A stretch of 64,000 nt of DNA from MED-G105 sp039819085 (GTDB lineage Bacteria > Pseudomonadota > Alphaproteobacteria > Caulobacterales > Parvularculaceae), in NCBI GenBank assembly GCA_039819085.1, contig JBCBSQ010000004.1:1-64000 (forward strand). The letters run 5' to 3'. Of the stretch, positions 38,901 through 46,713 are shown in pieces; the first letter of the stretch is position 1, and each line of letters opens with the position of its first letter. The translations under genes and the position numbers were made by a program. The notes below the pieces were generated by a model that worked only from the letters and a program-made list of their open reading frames with translations, made no database searches and had not been told where the DNA came from.

Positions 38901-39567
38901 CGCACGAGACCTTGTCGAGAAATGCGAGGTCGCCAGCATACGGATGATCGCCAATAGCGAGGCAGGCGCAGAGGCGTTGAGAGCCGCGCTCGGCGACCTG
39001 CCTGAAAGCGCGCTCCATTTGCATGTCGTGCGCAATGGCGACATCGAAGGCGCCATGGATGAGGCCCTCGCCGCCGGCGGCCCGCCGACGGTGATCGTTT
39101 CAACGCCCTTCAGCGCGCTTCCCGACGTCATTTTCGGCGGCCCGGGGCAGGACCGGCTCGACGTCGCCAATTTCCGCGACCTTGTGGAGGACAACCTCAC
39201 CCACCATTTCCGCATCGCCCGCAAGGCGGTCCTGATCGACGGTTGTCAGCTTGTGCTGGTGACGCCGAACGTCGACCCGGGCAGCCGGCCCGGCGCTTTT
39301 GCGCTCGCGAACTTCTTCAAGACGTCACTGCACGCCTTCACCGCGACGCTCGCAGTGGAAAGCGAGCGGCTCGTGCACGATACACCGGTGAACCAGATCA
39401 ATCTCACCCGCCGGGTGCGCTCCGAGGAGCCACGCGACAACAAGGAGCGGGCGGAGGAAATCCAGCGCTTCGCCCGCGCGGTCATTCTCGCCGGGGCGCC
39501 GCTGCCGGATGCGGAGGATTCACGCTACCGCGCCCGAATCTATCGCGGCATGGCGATTACGGTCTGA
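35911..39567 (+). CDS. mcr: Bifunctional malonyl-CoA reductase (3-hydroxypropionate forming)
   Basis: I start it at the ATG at 35911 because AGGAG lies 8 nt upstream; a TTG at 35881 is in frame but poor. The 1218 residues match the size of Chloroflexus MCR (about 1220). It consists of two tandem SDR units. The N-terminal half has KVALVTGAAGNLGGEIVRR and the Tyr181-x3-Lys185 pair in TAYVVPKAAL. The C-terminal half has KVALITGASMGIGGQIA and Tyr733-x3-Lys737 in DYAVSKAG. By family knowledge the C-terminal half reduces malonyl-CoA to malonate semialdehyde and the N-terminal half reduces that to 3-hydroxypropionate, both with NADPH. PCS directly upstream then turns 3-hydroxypropionate into propionyl-CoA, so the pair forms a pathway operon. 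Acetyl-CoA carboxylase is not in the window. Confidence 0.95.
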   Translation: MASLVAPTGRLAGKVALVTGAAGNLGGEIVRRYLAEGATVALSGRSASRLEDARAAALADVEVGEDRAFCIVMDGGAPDEVRAGINAILDKAGRLDIVVNNAGSAGPKQPLERLPMTADELSALREAGSGDNETVADAMRNIIGVTWNVVRAAAPLLKPGASIINVSTVFSRTKYFGRTAYVVPKAALNAMSASFARELGPKGVRVNTVYPGPIESDRIRNAFAAMDDLRGDEKGATADEFTSIMSLTRGGEQAAGATFPQPPDVANVCVFLGSNESAALNGHDIDVTNGMQVDKRSAATCIARPSLRVVDAGGMTVFVAAGNQVEDGLEIARIQSRVGADVILGFTLEGDVQSARSAMDADDEVDARILVTRCDRRNTAETETVLDRGGPSGAPISAAIVLPAYGAGLIGGPLSAADDNTVKLFLDHELTGAIALARSLTRYWMNHDDLAHDPRFVFMTNGPSADDSYGKCLAAGMEQLVRIWRDETTTDARHGRRQRVEWGNQVVRFDNHESENLPFAGAQASSLLFSERTIEDVNLHIPKSIPEITGARKALTGYTENITGLHLGKVALITGASMGIGGQIARLLALSGGKVMLTARREAELEAMRDQIIGELEDIGYSAPHRRIQILAGVDVGDLRTLRRAVEATLGEFGRIDYLINNAGVSGAEEMVVDMPLDDWRFTLDANLISNFALISEVAPIMREQGAGYVVNVSSYFGGEKYVAVAYPNRADYAVSKAGQRAMVETMAGALGPEIQFNAIAPGPVDGVRLRGVGGRPGLFERRAKLILMNKRLNAIHAAAVKAGRRGAVVKHFLERLAINNAKELASDAKAPPELRDLAKACTAEGGEDCSWGDYLLTEDMAERLRIRLKNGGWFDKQGREGAPDTIKLARTPPEAKPFLPPAKVAKTAKGVGDGVTSLLNLGRMPTEEEVALATVFFLADRAASGQTFQPSGGLALERSITERELFGTTKPERIEAMRGKTCWLIGEHLVEHLAAAARDLVEKCEVASIRMIANSEAGAEALRAALGDLPESALHLHVVRNGDIEGAMDEALAAGGPPTVIVSTPFSALPDVIFGGPGQDRLDVANFRDLVEDNLTHHFRIARKAVLIDGCQLVLVTPNVDPGSRPGAFALANFFKTSLHAFTATLAVESERLVHDTPVNQINLTRRVRSEEPRDNKERAEEIQRFARAVILAGAPLPDAEDSRYRARIYRGMAITV

Positions 39568-39592
39568 CCTGCCGCCGCGCCGTCGCGGACGA

Positions 39593-40555
39593 TCAGACCA
39601 CCCTGTCCCTTGGCGCGCCGTCGACATAGAAGGCGTCGATATTGTCAAGAACGCGCGCGGCCATCGCCATGCGGCTTTCCATGGTCGCCGAGGCGATATG
39701 CGGCAGGCAATAGGCGTTCGGCAGCATGCGGAGTTCTTCTCGGATAGGGCCGGGCTCAGTCTCGAAGACGTCGAGCCCGGCGGCGAAGATCCGGCCAGTT
39801 GTCAGCGCATCGATCAGCGCCAGTTCGTCGATGATCGGCCCGCGGGAGATGTTCACAATCACCGCTGTCGGTTTCATCAAGGAGAGCGCGTCCGCATCGA
39901 TCAGGTGATGAGTCTCGGGTTTCAGCGGGCAGTGCAGCGAAACGACGTCTGACGATTTCAGGAGCGTTTCCAGATCGACGCTGCGCCCGCCGACTTCGGC
40001 GTCGAGTTCCGCGCTCGGCCGCGGCGTCGTGTAGAGGATCTCCATGTCAAAAGCGCGGGCGCGCTTCGCGACGGCCCGCCCCATATTCCCCATGCCAATG
40101 ATCCCGAGCGTTCGGCCGGTGACCCGGACGCCCCAGCTTTCCGGCGTCAGCATGCCCCGCCCTTCGCCGGTCACCGCGATGTCGAGCCCTTCCCGGAAGC
40201 GACGGCAGGCGGCGATGATCAGCCCCATCGCCGTGTCAGCGAGACAGGGCGTCGTCACCTCCGGCGTGTTGGAAACCATGACGCCCCGCGCTTTCGCCGC
40301 TTCGAGGTCGATATGGTCGACGCCGACGCCAATCGAAGCGATAAGCCGAACGCTGTCGGGAAGCGCCGCAATCGTCTCGGCGTCGGTCTCATCGAAGGCG
40401 GTGACGAAAACAGCGCCGGCACCTTCCGCGAGACGCGCAAATTCGGCCCTGTCTGCGGTGTCGCCTTCAGGCTCGCGCACCTCGTATTTGGCGCGCATGG
40501 CGAGACCGAGCGCCTGCGGCAAGCGGCGGGGGCAAGCTAAAACTGGTTTGGTCAC
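39593..40555 (-). CDS. D-2-hydroxyacid dehydrogenase (glyoxylate/hydroxypyruvate reductase type)
   Basis: I prefer the GTG at 40555 (VTKPVLACP), giving 320 residues; an in-frame start at 40624 adds a leader without similarity. Landmarks: IASIGVGVDHIDLEAAK, the NAD(P)-binding TLGIIGMGNMGRAVAKRA, catalytic Arg in NISRGPIIDE, Glu in FETEPGP and His in LPHIASAT. This family reduces 2-keto acids such as glyoxylate or hydroxypyruvate to D-2-hydroxyacids. It converges with malonyl-CoA reductase (25 bp between stops). A link to glyoxylate from a 3-hydroxypropionate-type cycle is tempting but is inference only, and many unrelated organisms carry this enzyme. Confidence 0.85.
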   Translation of the reverse strand: MTKPVLACPRRLPQALGLAMRAKYEVREPEGDTADRAEFARLAEGAGAVFVTAFDETDAETIAALPDSVRLIASIGVGVDHIDLEAAKARGVMVSNTPEVTTPCLADTAMGLIIAACRRFREGLDIAVTGEGRGMLTPESWGVRVTGRTLGIIGMGNMGRAVAKRARAFDMEILYTTPRPSAELDAEVGGRSVDLETLLKSSDVVSLHCPLKPETHHLIDADALSLMKPTAVIVNISRGPIIDELALIDALTTGRIFAAGLDVFETEPGPIREELRMLPNAYCLPHIASATMESRMAMAARVLDNIDAFYVDGAPRDRVV

Positions 40556-40665
40556 AGTGGCGCCGCCATTCCTTTGACGTTTCTGTCCTGAAAACAGCCT
40601 AAGGGCGTTGCCCGGCGGCGCCAAATTAGCGAGGCTCCCGGCGAAATGGATTAAGGGGGCCGATC

Positions 40666-41721
40666 ATGCGGCTGATTGGGTTAGTCATCCTCGCGGCGGC
40701 AATGATCGTGGTCATTCGCGTCGGCATGATCGTGGTTCCGGTGGCCGGGTTCTTTCGCGATCTGCCCGAAACCGATCTCAGTCAGTGCCGTCGGATCGAC
40801 GTCGCGCCAGGCACTGAAGATATCGAGATTGACGCCGACCTTGGCGTCGCTTTTGTCGCCGCCGCCGACCGCCGCGCGTGGTATTCGACGGGCGCGCCTG
40901 TCAATACGCCGTCGAATGGGGTTTACGCGATTTCCCTTGACGGATCGGATGCGGTGCGGCGGGTGTCGCCTGAGGGCTTTTCCGATTTTCATCCGCATGG
41001 GATCAGCCTGTGGCGGGGCCCGGAAGGCGGAAAGCGGCTCTTCGTGGTCAATCACCCCACAAGCGGCGAGGAGATCGTCGAGATATTCCAGATAGAGACG
41101 GACACCTCGCTGACGCATTTGAGGTCGATTTCGTTTCCAGAAATGTACTCGCCGAACGACGTCGTCGCGGTCGGGCCTGACGCGTTCTACGCCACCAATG
41201 ACCGTCGTTACGACCATGGGCCGAAGGCCCTTGCTGAACTCTATCTCGGCCTGCCGCTTACCGGGGTCGTCTATTGGGACGGCGCGCAGGGCCGCGACGT
41301 CGTCGGCGGGCTTATGTACGCGAACGGCATCAATAAGTCTCTAGACGGATCGAAGATCTATGTGGCCGAGTTCCTCGACCAGGTCGTGCAGGTCTATGAC
41401 CGCGACCCGGCAAGCGGCGCCCTCGCGCACGATCGGTCCCTGCCGATCGATACGGGCCCGGACAATCTCGTCGTCGCAAGAGATGGCGCAATCTGGATCG
41501 GCGGCCATCCAAAAGCGCTTGAATTCCAGAAGCACGCTGAAGACGCTGACCATATCTCGCCAAGCCACGTCGTTCAGCTTGATCCCGAAACCGGGCTCAG
41601 CGAAACGATCTTCACCTCGCTCAAAGGCGAGATCAACGGGTCAGCGACCGGCGCGGTCTGGGATGACACGCTGTTCGTCGGCGCGGTATTTGACGGACAT
41701 GTGATGGCGTGTCGCCTGTAG
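40666..41721 (+). CDS. Paraoxonase/SMP-30-like six-bladed propeller esterase
   Basis: The start ATG has AAGGGGG about 8 nt upstream. The protein has 351 residues: a hydrophobic segment at 3-30 (signal anchor), then a beta-propeller with the paraoxonase/arylesterase motifs DIEIDADLGVAFVAA, FHPHGISLW, MYSPNDVVAVGPDAFYATND and YANGINKSLDGSKIYVAEF. The His-Gly-Ile and Asn-Asp/Asn residues are those that hold catalytic calcium and contact substrate in PON1-type enzymes. Likely activity is a Ca-dependent lactonase or arylesterase, exposed to the periplasm. It starts 110 bp from the divergent 2-hydroxyacid dehydrogenase, and the PQQ dehydrogenase follows after 37 bp, so the two downstream genes may form an operon handling lactones and sugar oxidation. 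Confidence 0.75.
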   Translation: MRLIGLVILAAAMIVVIRVGMIVVPVAGFFRDLPETDLSQCRRIDVAPGTEDIEIDADLGVAFVAAADRRAWYSTGAPVNTPSNGVYAISLDGSDAVRRVSPEGFSDFHPHGISLWRGPEGGKRLFVVNHPTSGEEIVEIFQIETDTSLTHLRSISFPEMYSPNDVVAVGPDAFYATNDRRYDHGPKALAELYLGLPLTGVVYWDGAQGRDVVGGLMYANGINKSLDGSKIYVAEFLDQVVQVYDRDPASGALAHDRSLPIDTGPDNLVVARDGAIWIGGHPKALEFQKHAEDADHISPSHVVQLDPETGLSETIFTSLKGEINGSATGAVWDDTLFVGAVFDGHVMACRL

Positions 41722-41758
41722 GGCGACGCTTCAGACGGGCGAAGAGGAGCAGAAAGCC

Positions 41759-43759
41759 ATGTTGCGTTGGGGGCTATTCACCGTTCTTGCCGTCATCGCC
41801 GCCCTGTTGGCGACCGGCGACATTCCTTCGGCCTTGCTCGCCGGCGGCGACCACAGCCTTGACGTGAATGGTGAAGCGCTGATTGTCGCGCCCGACGCGC
41901 CAGCACAGGAAGGCTGGTCCGACTATGGCGCAACGCCGGGCGGGTCACGGTATTCCTCGCATGCGCAAATCACCCGCGAGAACGTGACGGACTTGCAAGT
42001 CGCCTGGTCGTTCTCCACCGGCGACATGGAGAAGCGGCCCGAGTCGGTGATCAACCGCATGGCTGCGGAAGGCACGCCCCTCCTGGTCGGCGGCGCACTG
42101 ATCTTTTGCACGCCATTTAACGAAGTGATCGCTCTCGACCCCGGAACCGGCGAGGCGAAATGGCGGTACGATCCTGAGATTGACCTTGAGCAACGACCGG
42201 GCAATCAATTCGTATGCAGAGGGCTTGCGGCCGATGAGCGTAGCGACGGCGGCGCCACGCTTTACATGGCGACCACTGACGGACGCCTGATCGCGCTGGA
42301 CGCGATGACCGGCGCGCCGATGACGGATTTCGGCGAGAAAGGCGAGGTGCGCATCGATCCCGGCATGGACATGATATGGCGCGGCGAGTTTCAGATCACG
42401 TCGCCGCCAATCGTCTCGGCCGGAACCGTCATTGTCGGCTCATCGATCAGCGACAATGTCCGCGTCGACGCGCCTATCGGCGCCGTGCGCGCCTACGACG
42501 CCCAAACCGGCGCAATGAAATGGAGCTTCGATCCCATACCACGCGAGCCGGGCGCGCCGAACGCCGGCGACTGGCGCGGGCCCCAGCCGCCCGCCGAAGG
42601 CCACGCAAACGTCTGGGCGCCGATGTCCGTCGACCATGAACGCGGCCTCGTCTTTCTGCCGACCTCCAGTCCGAGCCCGGACTTTTACGGCGGACTGCGG
42701 CCTGGCGACAACCGTTACGCCAACTCCGTCGTGGCGCTTGATATAGAAACCGGCGAGGTGCGCTGGGCGTTTCAAACCGTCCATCACGATGTCTGGGACT
42801 ACGACGTGCCGGCGCAGCCCGGTCTTTACGCCATTCGCGAGGGCGGCGCGCCGCGCGATGTCGTCGCCGTCGCCACAAAAACAGGGTTTATTTTCGTCCT
42901 TGACCGCGACACCGGCGAGCCGGTTCTGCCGGTAGCGGAGGTGCCGACGCCGCAAGGCGGGGCGCCCGGCGAAGCGCTGTCGCCGACGCAACCTTTTCCC
43001 GTGGCGACGCCGCCGATCGTTCCCTCCGGCGTGACGCCCGGCGACGCGTGGGGCGTGACCGGCGTCGACAAGCTTATCTGCCGCAAAGCCATAGCAGGCG
43101 CTGACAATGAAGGCCTCTTCACGCCTCCCTCCGAGCGCGGCGCACTGTTGCGGCCGTTTACCGGCGGCGGAGCGAACTGGGGCGGAACCGCTTTCGACCC
43201 ACGGCGAAACCTCCTTGTCGTGAACATGTCGAACCTCGTCCACCACATTCAGTTGATCCCGACTGACGCACTTGCGGAGGCGCGCGAGGCGCATCACGAC
43301 GCGGAAATCGGGCCGCAAGCCGGCGCGCCCTACGCCGTGAAACGTGAGATCCTCTGGTCGCCGCTTGGGCTTCCCTGCACCAAGCCGCCCTGGGGCGTTA
43401 TCGCCGGCATAGATCTGGCGAACGGACAAATTGTCTGGCGACGGACATTAGGGACGGTTGAGGATCTTTCCGGCGGCCTCGCGAAATGGACGCTCGGCAC
43501 CCCGAACCTCGGCGGACCGATCATCACCGGCGGCGATCTTGTCTTTATCGGCGCGACCATGGACGACTATCTGCGCGCGTTTGACGTCAGCACGGGTGAT
43601 GAGCTCTGGAAGGGGCGGCTTCCGGGCGGCGGTCAGGCGACGCCCATGACGTACGAATGGCGGGGGCGGCAGTATGTGGTCATTTACGCTGGCGGCCATT
43701 CGCGCGGCGGCACGCGCCTAAACGATCGGCTCGTCGCGTTCGCCCTTCCGAACAATTAG
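41759..43759 (+). CDS. PQQ-dependent dehydrogenase (membrane quinoprotein, glucose dehydrogenase-like)
   Basis: The protein has 666 residues. A hydrophobic N-terminus (about 4-28) is followed by the eight-bladed PQQ propeller: QEGWSDYGATPGGSRYSS, ITRENVTDLQVAWSFSTGD, GLAADERSDGGATLYMATTD, FQITSPPIVSAGTVIVGSS, TGEVRWAFQTVHHDVWDYD and NLGGPIITGGDLVFIGAT are typical of the mGDH-like group (EC 1.1.5.2 type). Such enzymes oxidise sugars or alcohols in the periplasm and pass electrons to ubiquinone. There is no haem c motif (CxxCH), so this is not a quinohaemoprotein. A purine-rich GAAGAGGAGCAG precedes the ATG. PQQ synthesis genes are not in the window. A paraoxonase-like lactonase upstream fits glucono-lactone handling. 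Confidence 0.87.
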   Translation: MLRWGLFTVLAVIAALLATGDIPSALLAGGDHSLDVNGEALIVAPDAPAQEGWSDYGATPGGSRYSSHAQITRENVTDLQVAWSFSTGDMEKRPESVINRMAAEGTPLLVGGALIFCTPFNEVIALDPGTGEAKWRYDPEIDLEQRPGNQFVCRGLAADERSDGGATLYMATTDGRLIALDAMTGAPMTDFGEKGEVRIDPGMDMIWRGEFQITSPPIVSAGTVIVGSSISDNVRVDAPIGAVRAYDAQTGAMKWSFDPIPREPGAPNAGDWRGPQPPAEGHANVWAPMSVDHERGLVFLPTSSPSPDFYGGLRPGDNRYANSVVALDIETGEVRWAFQTVHHDVWDYDVPAQPGLYAIREGGAPRDVVAVATKTGFIFVLDRDTGEPVLPVAEVPTPQGGAPGEALSPTQPFPVATPPIVPSGVTPGDAWGVTGVDKLICRKAIAGADNEGLFTPPSERGALLRPFTGGGANWGGTAFDPRRNLLVVNMSNLVHHIQLIPTDALAEAREAHHDAEIGPQAGAPYAVKREILWSPLGLPCTKPPWGVIAGIDLANGQIVWRRTLGTVEDLSGGLAKWTLGTPNLGGPIITGGDLVFIGATMDDYLRAFDVSTGDELWKGRLPGGGQATPMTYEWRGRQYVVIYAGGHSRGGTRLNDRLVAFALPNN

Positions 43760-43893
43760 GCCGCGCGGAAGGCTCAATCGAAAATTGTAAGGGCGGCGCC
43801 AATTCCCCTTGGTCTGGCAGCATCGCGCCCGTTTACTGCTGGGGCGTGGAAGTCCATGAGAACGCCGTCGCCTGTTCGCTAAGGGAGAGAGCA

Positions 43894-45597
43894 ATGAAAT
43901 CGAACGAGACCAAAACTGAACCAACCATCCTCCCCGAGGAGACCGAAGCGAAGACGGTGTCGCGCCGTGGCGTAATCGGCGCAGGCGCAGCGCTCGGCGC
44001 CGCCGCAAGCCTTGCGCCGAACCCGGCCGCCGCTTCGCGCTTCGGTCGCCGCGGGCGTGGCGGCGTCGACGCGCATCCCATCTTTGGCGCCCGTCCGTTG
44101 CAACGCAGTCTTGCGGCCGCCGAAGTCAGATTTGCGGCCGCAAAATCCTATGTCGGCAAGTTTATTGGTCAGCAGCGGACAAACGGCGATGAAGGCCTTT
44201 ACCCGGACTTTCGCGCAAGTTTCACCAAGGCGCTGCCCCACGACGCCCAGGGGCTCGTGGACGGACGTGCTTACCGTCAGCTCCTGGACGCGCTGAAGTC
44301 AGGCCAGAGCAGTGACTTTGAGCAAGTGCCCATGGCGGGAGACCGGCGATTGGTCAATCCGCAGGCGGCTTATCGGTTCGAGCTGACGGGCCGCGACGGC
44401 GCCGCAACTTTCATGCGGCCCGCGCCCGCGTACGCCGGCGCGGAGACGGCGGCGGAAATGGGCGAGGTGTACTGGAAGGCGCTCTGCCGAGATGTTCCGT
44501 TTGCTGACTTCGAAACGAGCCCGCTCATCGCCGCGGCCGTCAATGACCTCAACGCCTTTTCCGAAACGGTCGGCCCGAAGGAAGGCGACGCCGTCACGGT
44601 CCGGACGGTTTTTCGCGGCGACACGCCGGGCGACCTTGAAGGTCCGTACATCAGCCAGTTTCTCATCAAGGACGTTCCCTACGGCAATTCAACGATCGTT
44701 CAGCGCTATGACACACCGGCGCCAGGCGACGATTTCATGACGACGTTCGGTGACTGGCTCGACGTGCAACGGGGCCTTTACCCGCCGGAGCTCGTTAAAG
44801 GCAATCCGCGATACATCAGCAACGCGCGGGCGCTCGGCGAATACGTCCATGTGGACTCCACCTACCAAGCGTATCTGTCGGCCGCGCTCATTCTCCTCGA
44901 CATGCCAGGCGCATTCGACGCCGCAAACCCTTACAATTCGTCGCCGAGCCAAGAGGGATTCGCCACGTTCGGGACGGGTGACGTACTCGACCTCGTCGCG
45001 AAGGCTAGCAATCTCGCCCTTACCGGCGCCTGGTATCAAAAGTGGCTCGTCCATCGCCGCCTTCGGCCGGAGACCTATGGCGGACGCCTGCACAAGCAGC
45101 TCGCGGATGGCGTCGATATGGGGCTGCCGGACGAAATCGCGAATTCCGACGCGATCAGCCGCATTTTTTCCAGGAACGGGACCTATCTCCTGCCGATGGC
45201 GTTCCCGGAGGGGTCGCCGACGCATCCCTCCTACCCGGCTGGCCATGCGGCGATGGCCGGCGCATGCTGCACGGTCCTGAAGGCGTTCTTCGACGAGGAT
45301 AAGTCGATCGACTCGCCAGTCGTTCCGGACGCCACCGGGACCAGCCTCTTGCCGTATTTCGGCACGCTGACGATCGGCGGCGAGATCAACAAACTCGCCA
45401 ACAACATTGCGCTCGGACGTGATTGGGCGGGCGTTCACTACCGATCAGACGGGGTCGACGGGCTTCTTGTCGGGGAGCAGCAGGCGCTCGGCCTGCTTGC
45501 GGATTACTCACGCACATACAATGAGCGCTTCGACGGCTTCTCGCTGACGACATTCGATGGCCGAAAAATCCTAATTCGGAACGGACTCATGAGGTAA
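43894..45597 (+). CDS. Vanadium-dependent haloperoxidase/PAP2 family protein, Tat-exported
   Basis: I start it at the ATG at 43894, which has AAGGGAGAG upstream; the open frame extends to 43657 but that part only overlaps the previous gene. The 567-residue protein begins with a Tat signal (VSRRGVIGAGAALGAAAS). The acid-phosphatase/haloperoxidase pocket is present: Lys383 and Arg391 in KWLVHRRLRP, PAGH at 448-451 (PSGH in the classical motif) and Arg509/His515 in GRDWAGVHYRSD, where the histidine would bind vanadate. Family members oxidise halides with H2O2 or act as phosphatases. The window does not tell which. It is a periplasmic enzyme 134 bp downstream of the PQQ dehydrogenase on the same strand. 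Its H2O2 source is unknown. Confidence 0.82.
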   Translation: MKSNETKTEPTILPEETEAKTVSRRGVIGAGAALGAAASLAPNPAAASRFGRRGRGGVDAHPIFGARPLQRSLAAAEVRFAAAKSYVGKFIGQQRTNGDEGLYPDFRASFTKALPHDAQGLVDGRAYRQLLDALKSGQSSDFEQVPMAGDRRLVNPQAAYRFELTGRDGAATFMRPAPAYAGAETAAEMGEVYWKALCRDVPFADFETSPLIAAAVNDLNAFSETVGPKEGDAVTVRTVFRGDTPGDLEGPYISQFLIKDVPYGNSTIVQRYDTPAPGDDFMTTFGDWLDVQRGLYPPELVKGNPRYISNARALGEYVHVDSTYQAYLSAALILLDMPGAFDAANPYNSSPSQEGFATFGTGDVLDLVAKASNLALTGAWYQKWLVHRRLRPETYGGRLHKQLADGVDMGLPDEIANSDAISRIFSRNGTYLLPMAFPEGSPTHPSYPAGHAAMAGACCTVLKAFFDEDKSIDSPVVPDATGTSLLPYFGTLTIGGEINKLANNIALGRDWAGVHYRSDGVDGLLVGEQQALGLLADYSRTYNERFDGFSLTTFDGRKILIRNGLMR

Positions 45598-46177
45598 GAG
45601 CCGCGCGACCATCTCGACTCCAGCACGGCGCTCGCGACGTGCGCCCTTACCTTTCGGCGTCGCGCGTCTAAGCGGACCGCGAATAGGAATTCGCGGCGTC
45701 CACGACGGCCCGCGACGCCCGCCATCATCAGGCGACGGGACACGCGCATTGAATGACAGCCAGAACTTGCTTGCTTTCTTGCGAAAAACGCCTACTTAAT
45801 TGCCGAGTGACACTTGGTCGCCTGTGGTGCACTGCGAGAAAGCTCGTGTGGGCAGCTTGGCGCGACTGACGTCGCGACCGCAAGAGATTATGTTTCGCAG
45901 TCACGGAAAAGCTCATGACGAGCAATTCGACAGGGGCGATCAGCTTGCGAGCGGGGCTGCATCATCGTCGCTTTTATGTCTCTTCGACAGTGCGCCCAGG
46001 AGGCGGACGCGAAACGGACTGGGGCGTTGTTTGATGTAGCGCCCATCAAAAATTAAGTCGCCGACCATGACGAGCCGCCATACCCCATCCGGGGTCAAGA
46101 CGTCCTCTCGAAATTGGCTTCTTAAGACTGGGTACGGAGTTTCCGCGCCCAACACGCCATGAACGAAAGGAAACGAA
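45598..46177. other. 580-bp intergenic region upstream of cspA
   Basis: No convincing gene fills this stretch. The part next to cspA probably carries its promoter and the long 5' untranslated leader that cold-shock genes usually have. A minus-strand open frame at 45940-46155 (GTG start, 71 codons, containing DVLTPDGVWRLVMVGDLIFD) has fairly natural composition and might be a small gene, but there is no clear ribosome binding site and no recognised family. I see no terminator hairpin with a T-run after the haloperoxidase gene. Confidence 0.35.
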
Positions 46178-46381
46178 ATGGCAGAAGGCACCGTTAAGTG
46201 GTACAATTCGGACAAGGGTTACGGTTTCATCGCGCCGGACGGCGGTGGATCGGACGTGTTCGTGCACGTGACCGCTCTTGAAGCCGCCGGCATCCGCGGC
46301 CTCACCGACGGGCAAAAGATCAAGTTCGAAACGACCGAGCAACGCGGCAAGACCGCGGCGACGGCTCTCGAACTCCTTTGA
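46178..46381 (+). CDS. Cold-shock protein CspA family
   Basis: The 67-residue protein is a single cold-shock domain. RNP-1 is KGYGFIAP and RNP-2 is DVFVHV, with the N-terminal GTVKWYN strand that carries the RNA-stacking aromatic. The ATG is preceded by GAAAGGAAACGA. CspA proteins bind single-stranded RNA/DNA and melt mRNA structure during cold or stationary stress; regulation is usually through the 5' leader. The last six codons, including the stop, are duplicated immediately downstream (see the repeat at 46364-46399). A small charged protein follows after 139 bp, an arrangement I have often seen in alphaproteobacteria. Confidence 0.95.
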   Translation: MAEGTVKWYNSDKGYGFIAPDGGGSDVFVHVTALEAAGIRGLTDGQKIKFETTEQRGKTAATALELL

Positions 46382-46399
46382 GCTCTCGAACTCTTTTGA
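46364..46399 (+). repeat. Tandem 18-bp duplication of the cspA 3' end, stop codon included
   Basis: GCTCTCGAACTCCTTTGA (46364-46381, encoding Ala-Leu-Glu-Leu-Leu-stop) is followed without a gap by a copy differing at one base (46382-46399, C to T, Ala-Leu-Glu-Leu-Phe-stop). Loss of the first stop would extend CspA by six residues and end at the second stop. Confidence 0.85.
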
Positions 46400-46520
46400 C
46401 CTGATGTCTCCTGCGCGAAAGCGCGGAGATATTGCCGGCGGCGACAACCGTCGCCGGCGATTTCAATCGCGGTCAATTTAAATCTTAGTCAATACTGACT
46501 CTTCTTTATAAGGAAAATGA

Positions 46521-46703
46521 ATGACGGTAGACGTCAAAGACATAGCCGAAACGCATTTCAGAAATCTGACCCCCAAGGACCGCTTATCGGAACGCCAAAG
46601 ATCCGAAGCGGCGGCCCTGAAGGAACTTGAAGCGGAGCGCGACGCGCGTCGCCGCAAGAGCGAACTCTTGAGAAAGGCGCGACTAGCCGCCGAGAAGAAG
46701 TGA
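46521..46703 (+). CDS. Small charged coiled-coil protein
   Basis: A 60-residue open frame begins with an ATG preceded by AAGGA at the right distance. The N-terminus TVDVKDIAETHFRNLTPKDR is followed by a helical, Arg/Glu/Ala-rich tail ending in RKARLAAEKK, probably a single long helix. Similar short proteins next to cspA occur in other alphaproteobacteria and are sometimes mislabelled as transcriptional regulators. There is no DNA-binding motif I can see. It is transcribed in the same direction as cspA and converges with purL (10 bp between ends). The function is unknown. Confidence 0.7.
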   Translation: MTVDVKDIAETHFRNLTPKDRLSERQRSEAAALKELEAERDARRRKSELLRKARLAAEKK

Positions 46704-46713
46704 AGGCGAGGCG

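Noticed and set aside
45940..46155. Possible 71-residue minus-strand gene upstream of cspA
   Set aside because: The translation looks natural, but there is no clear start signal or family, and the region should hold the cspA leader and promoter. Kept only as a note in the intergenic entry.
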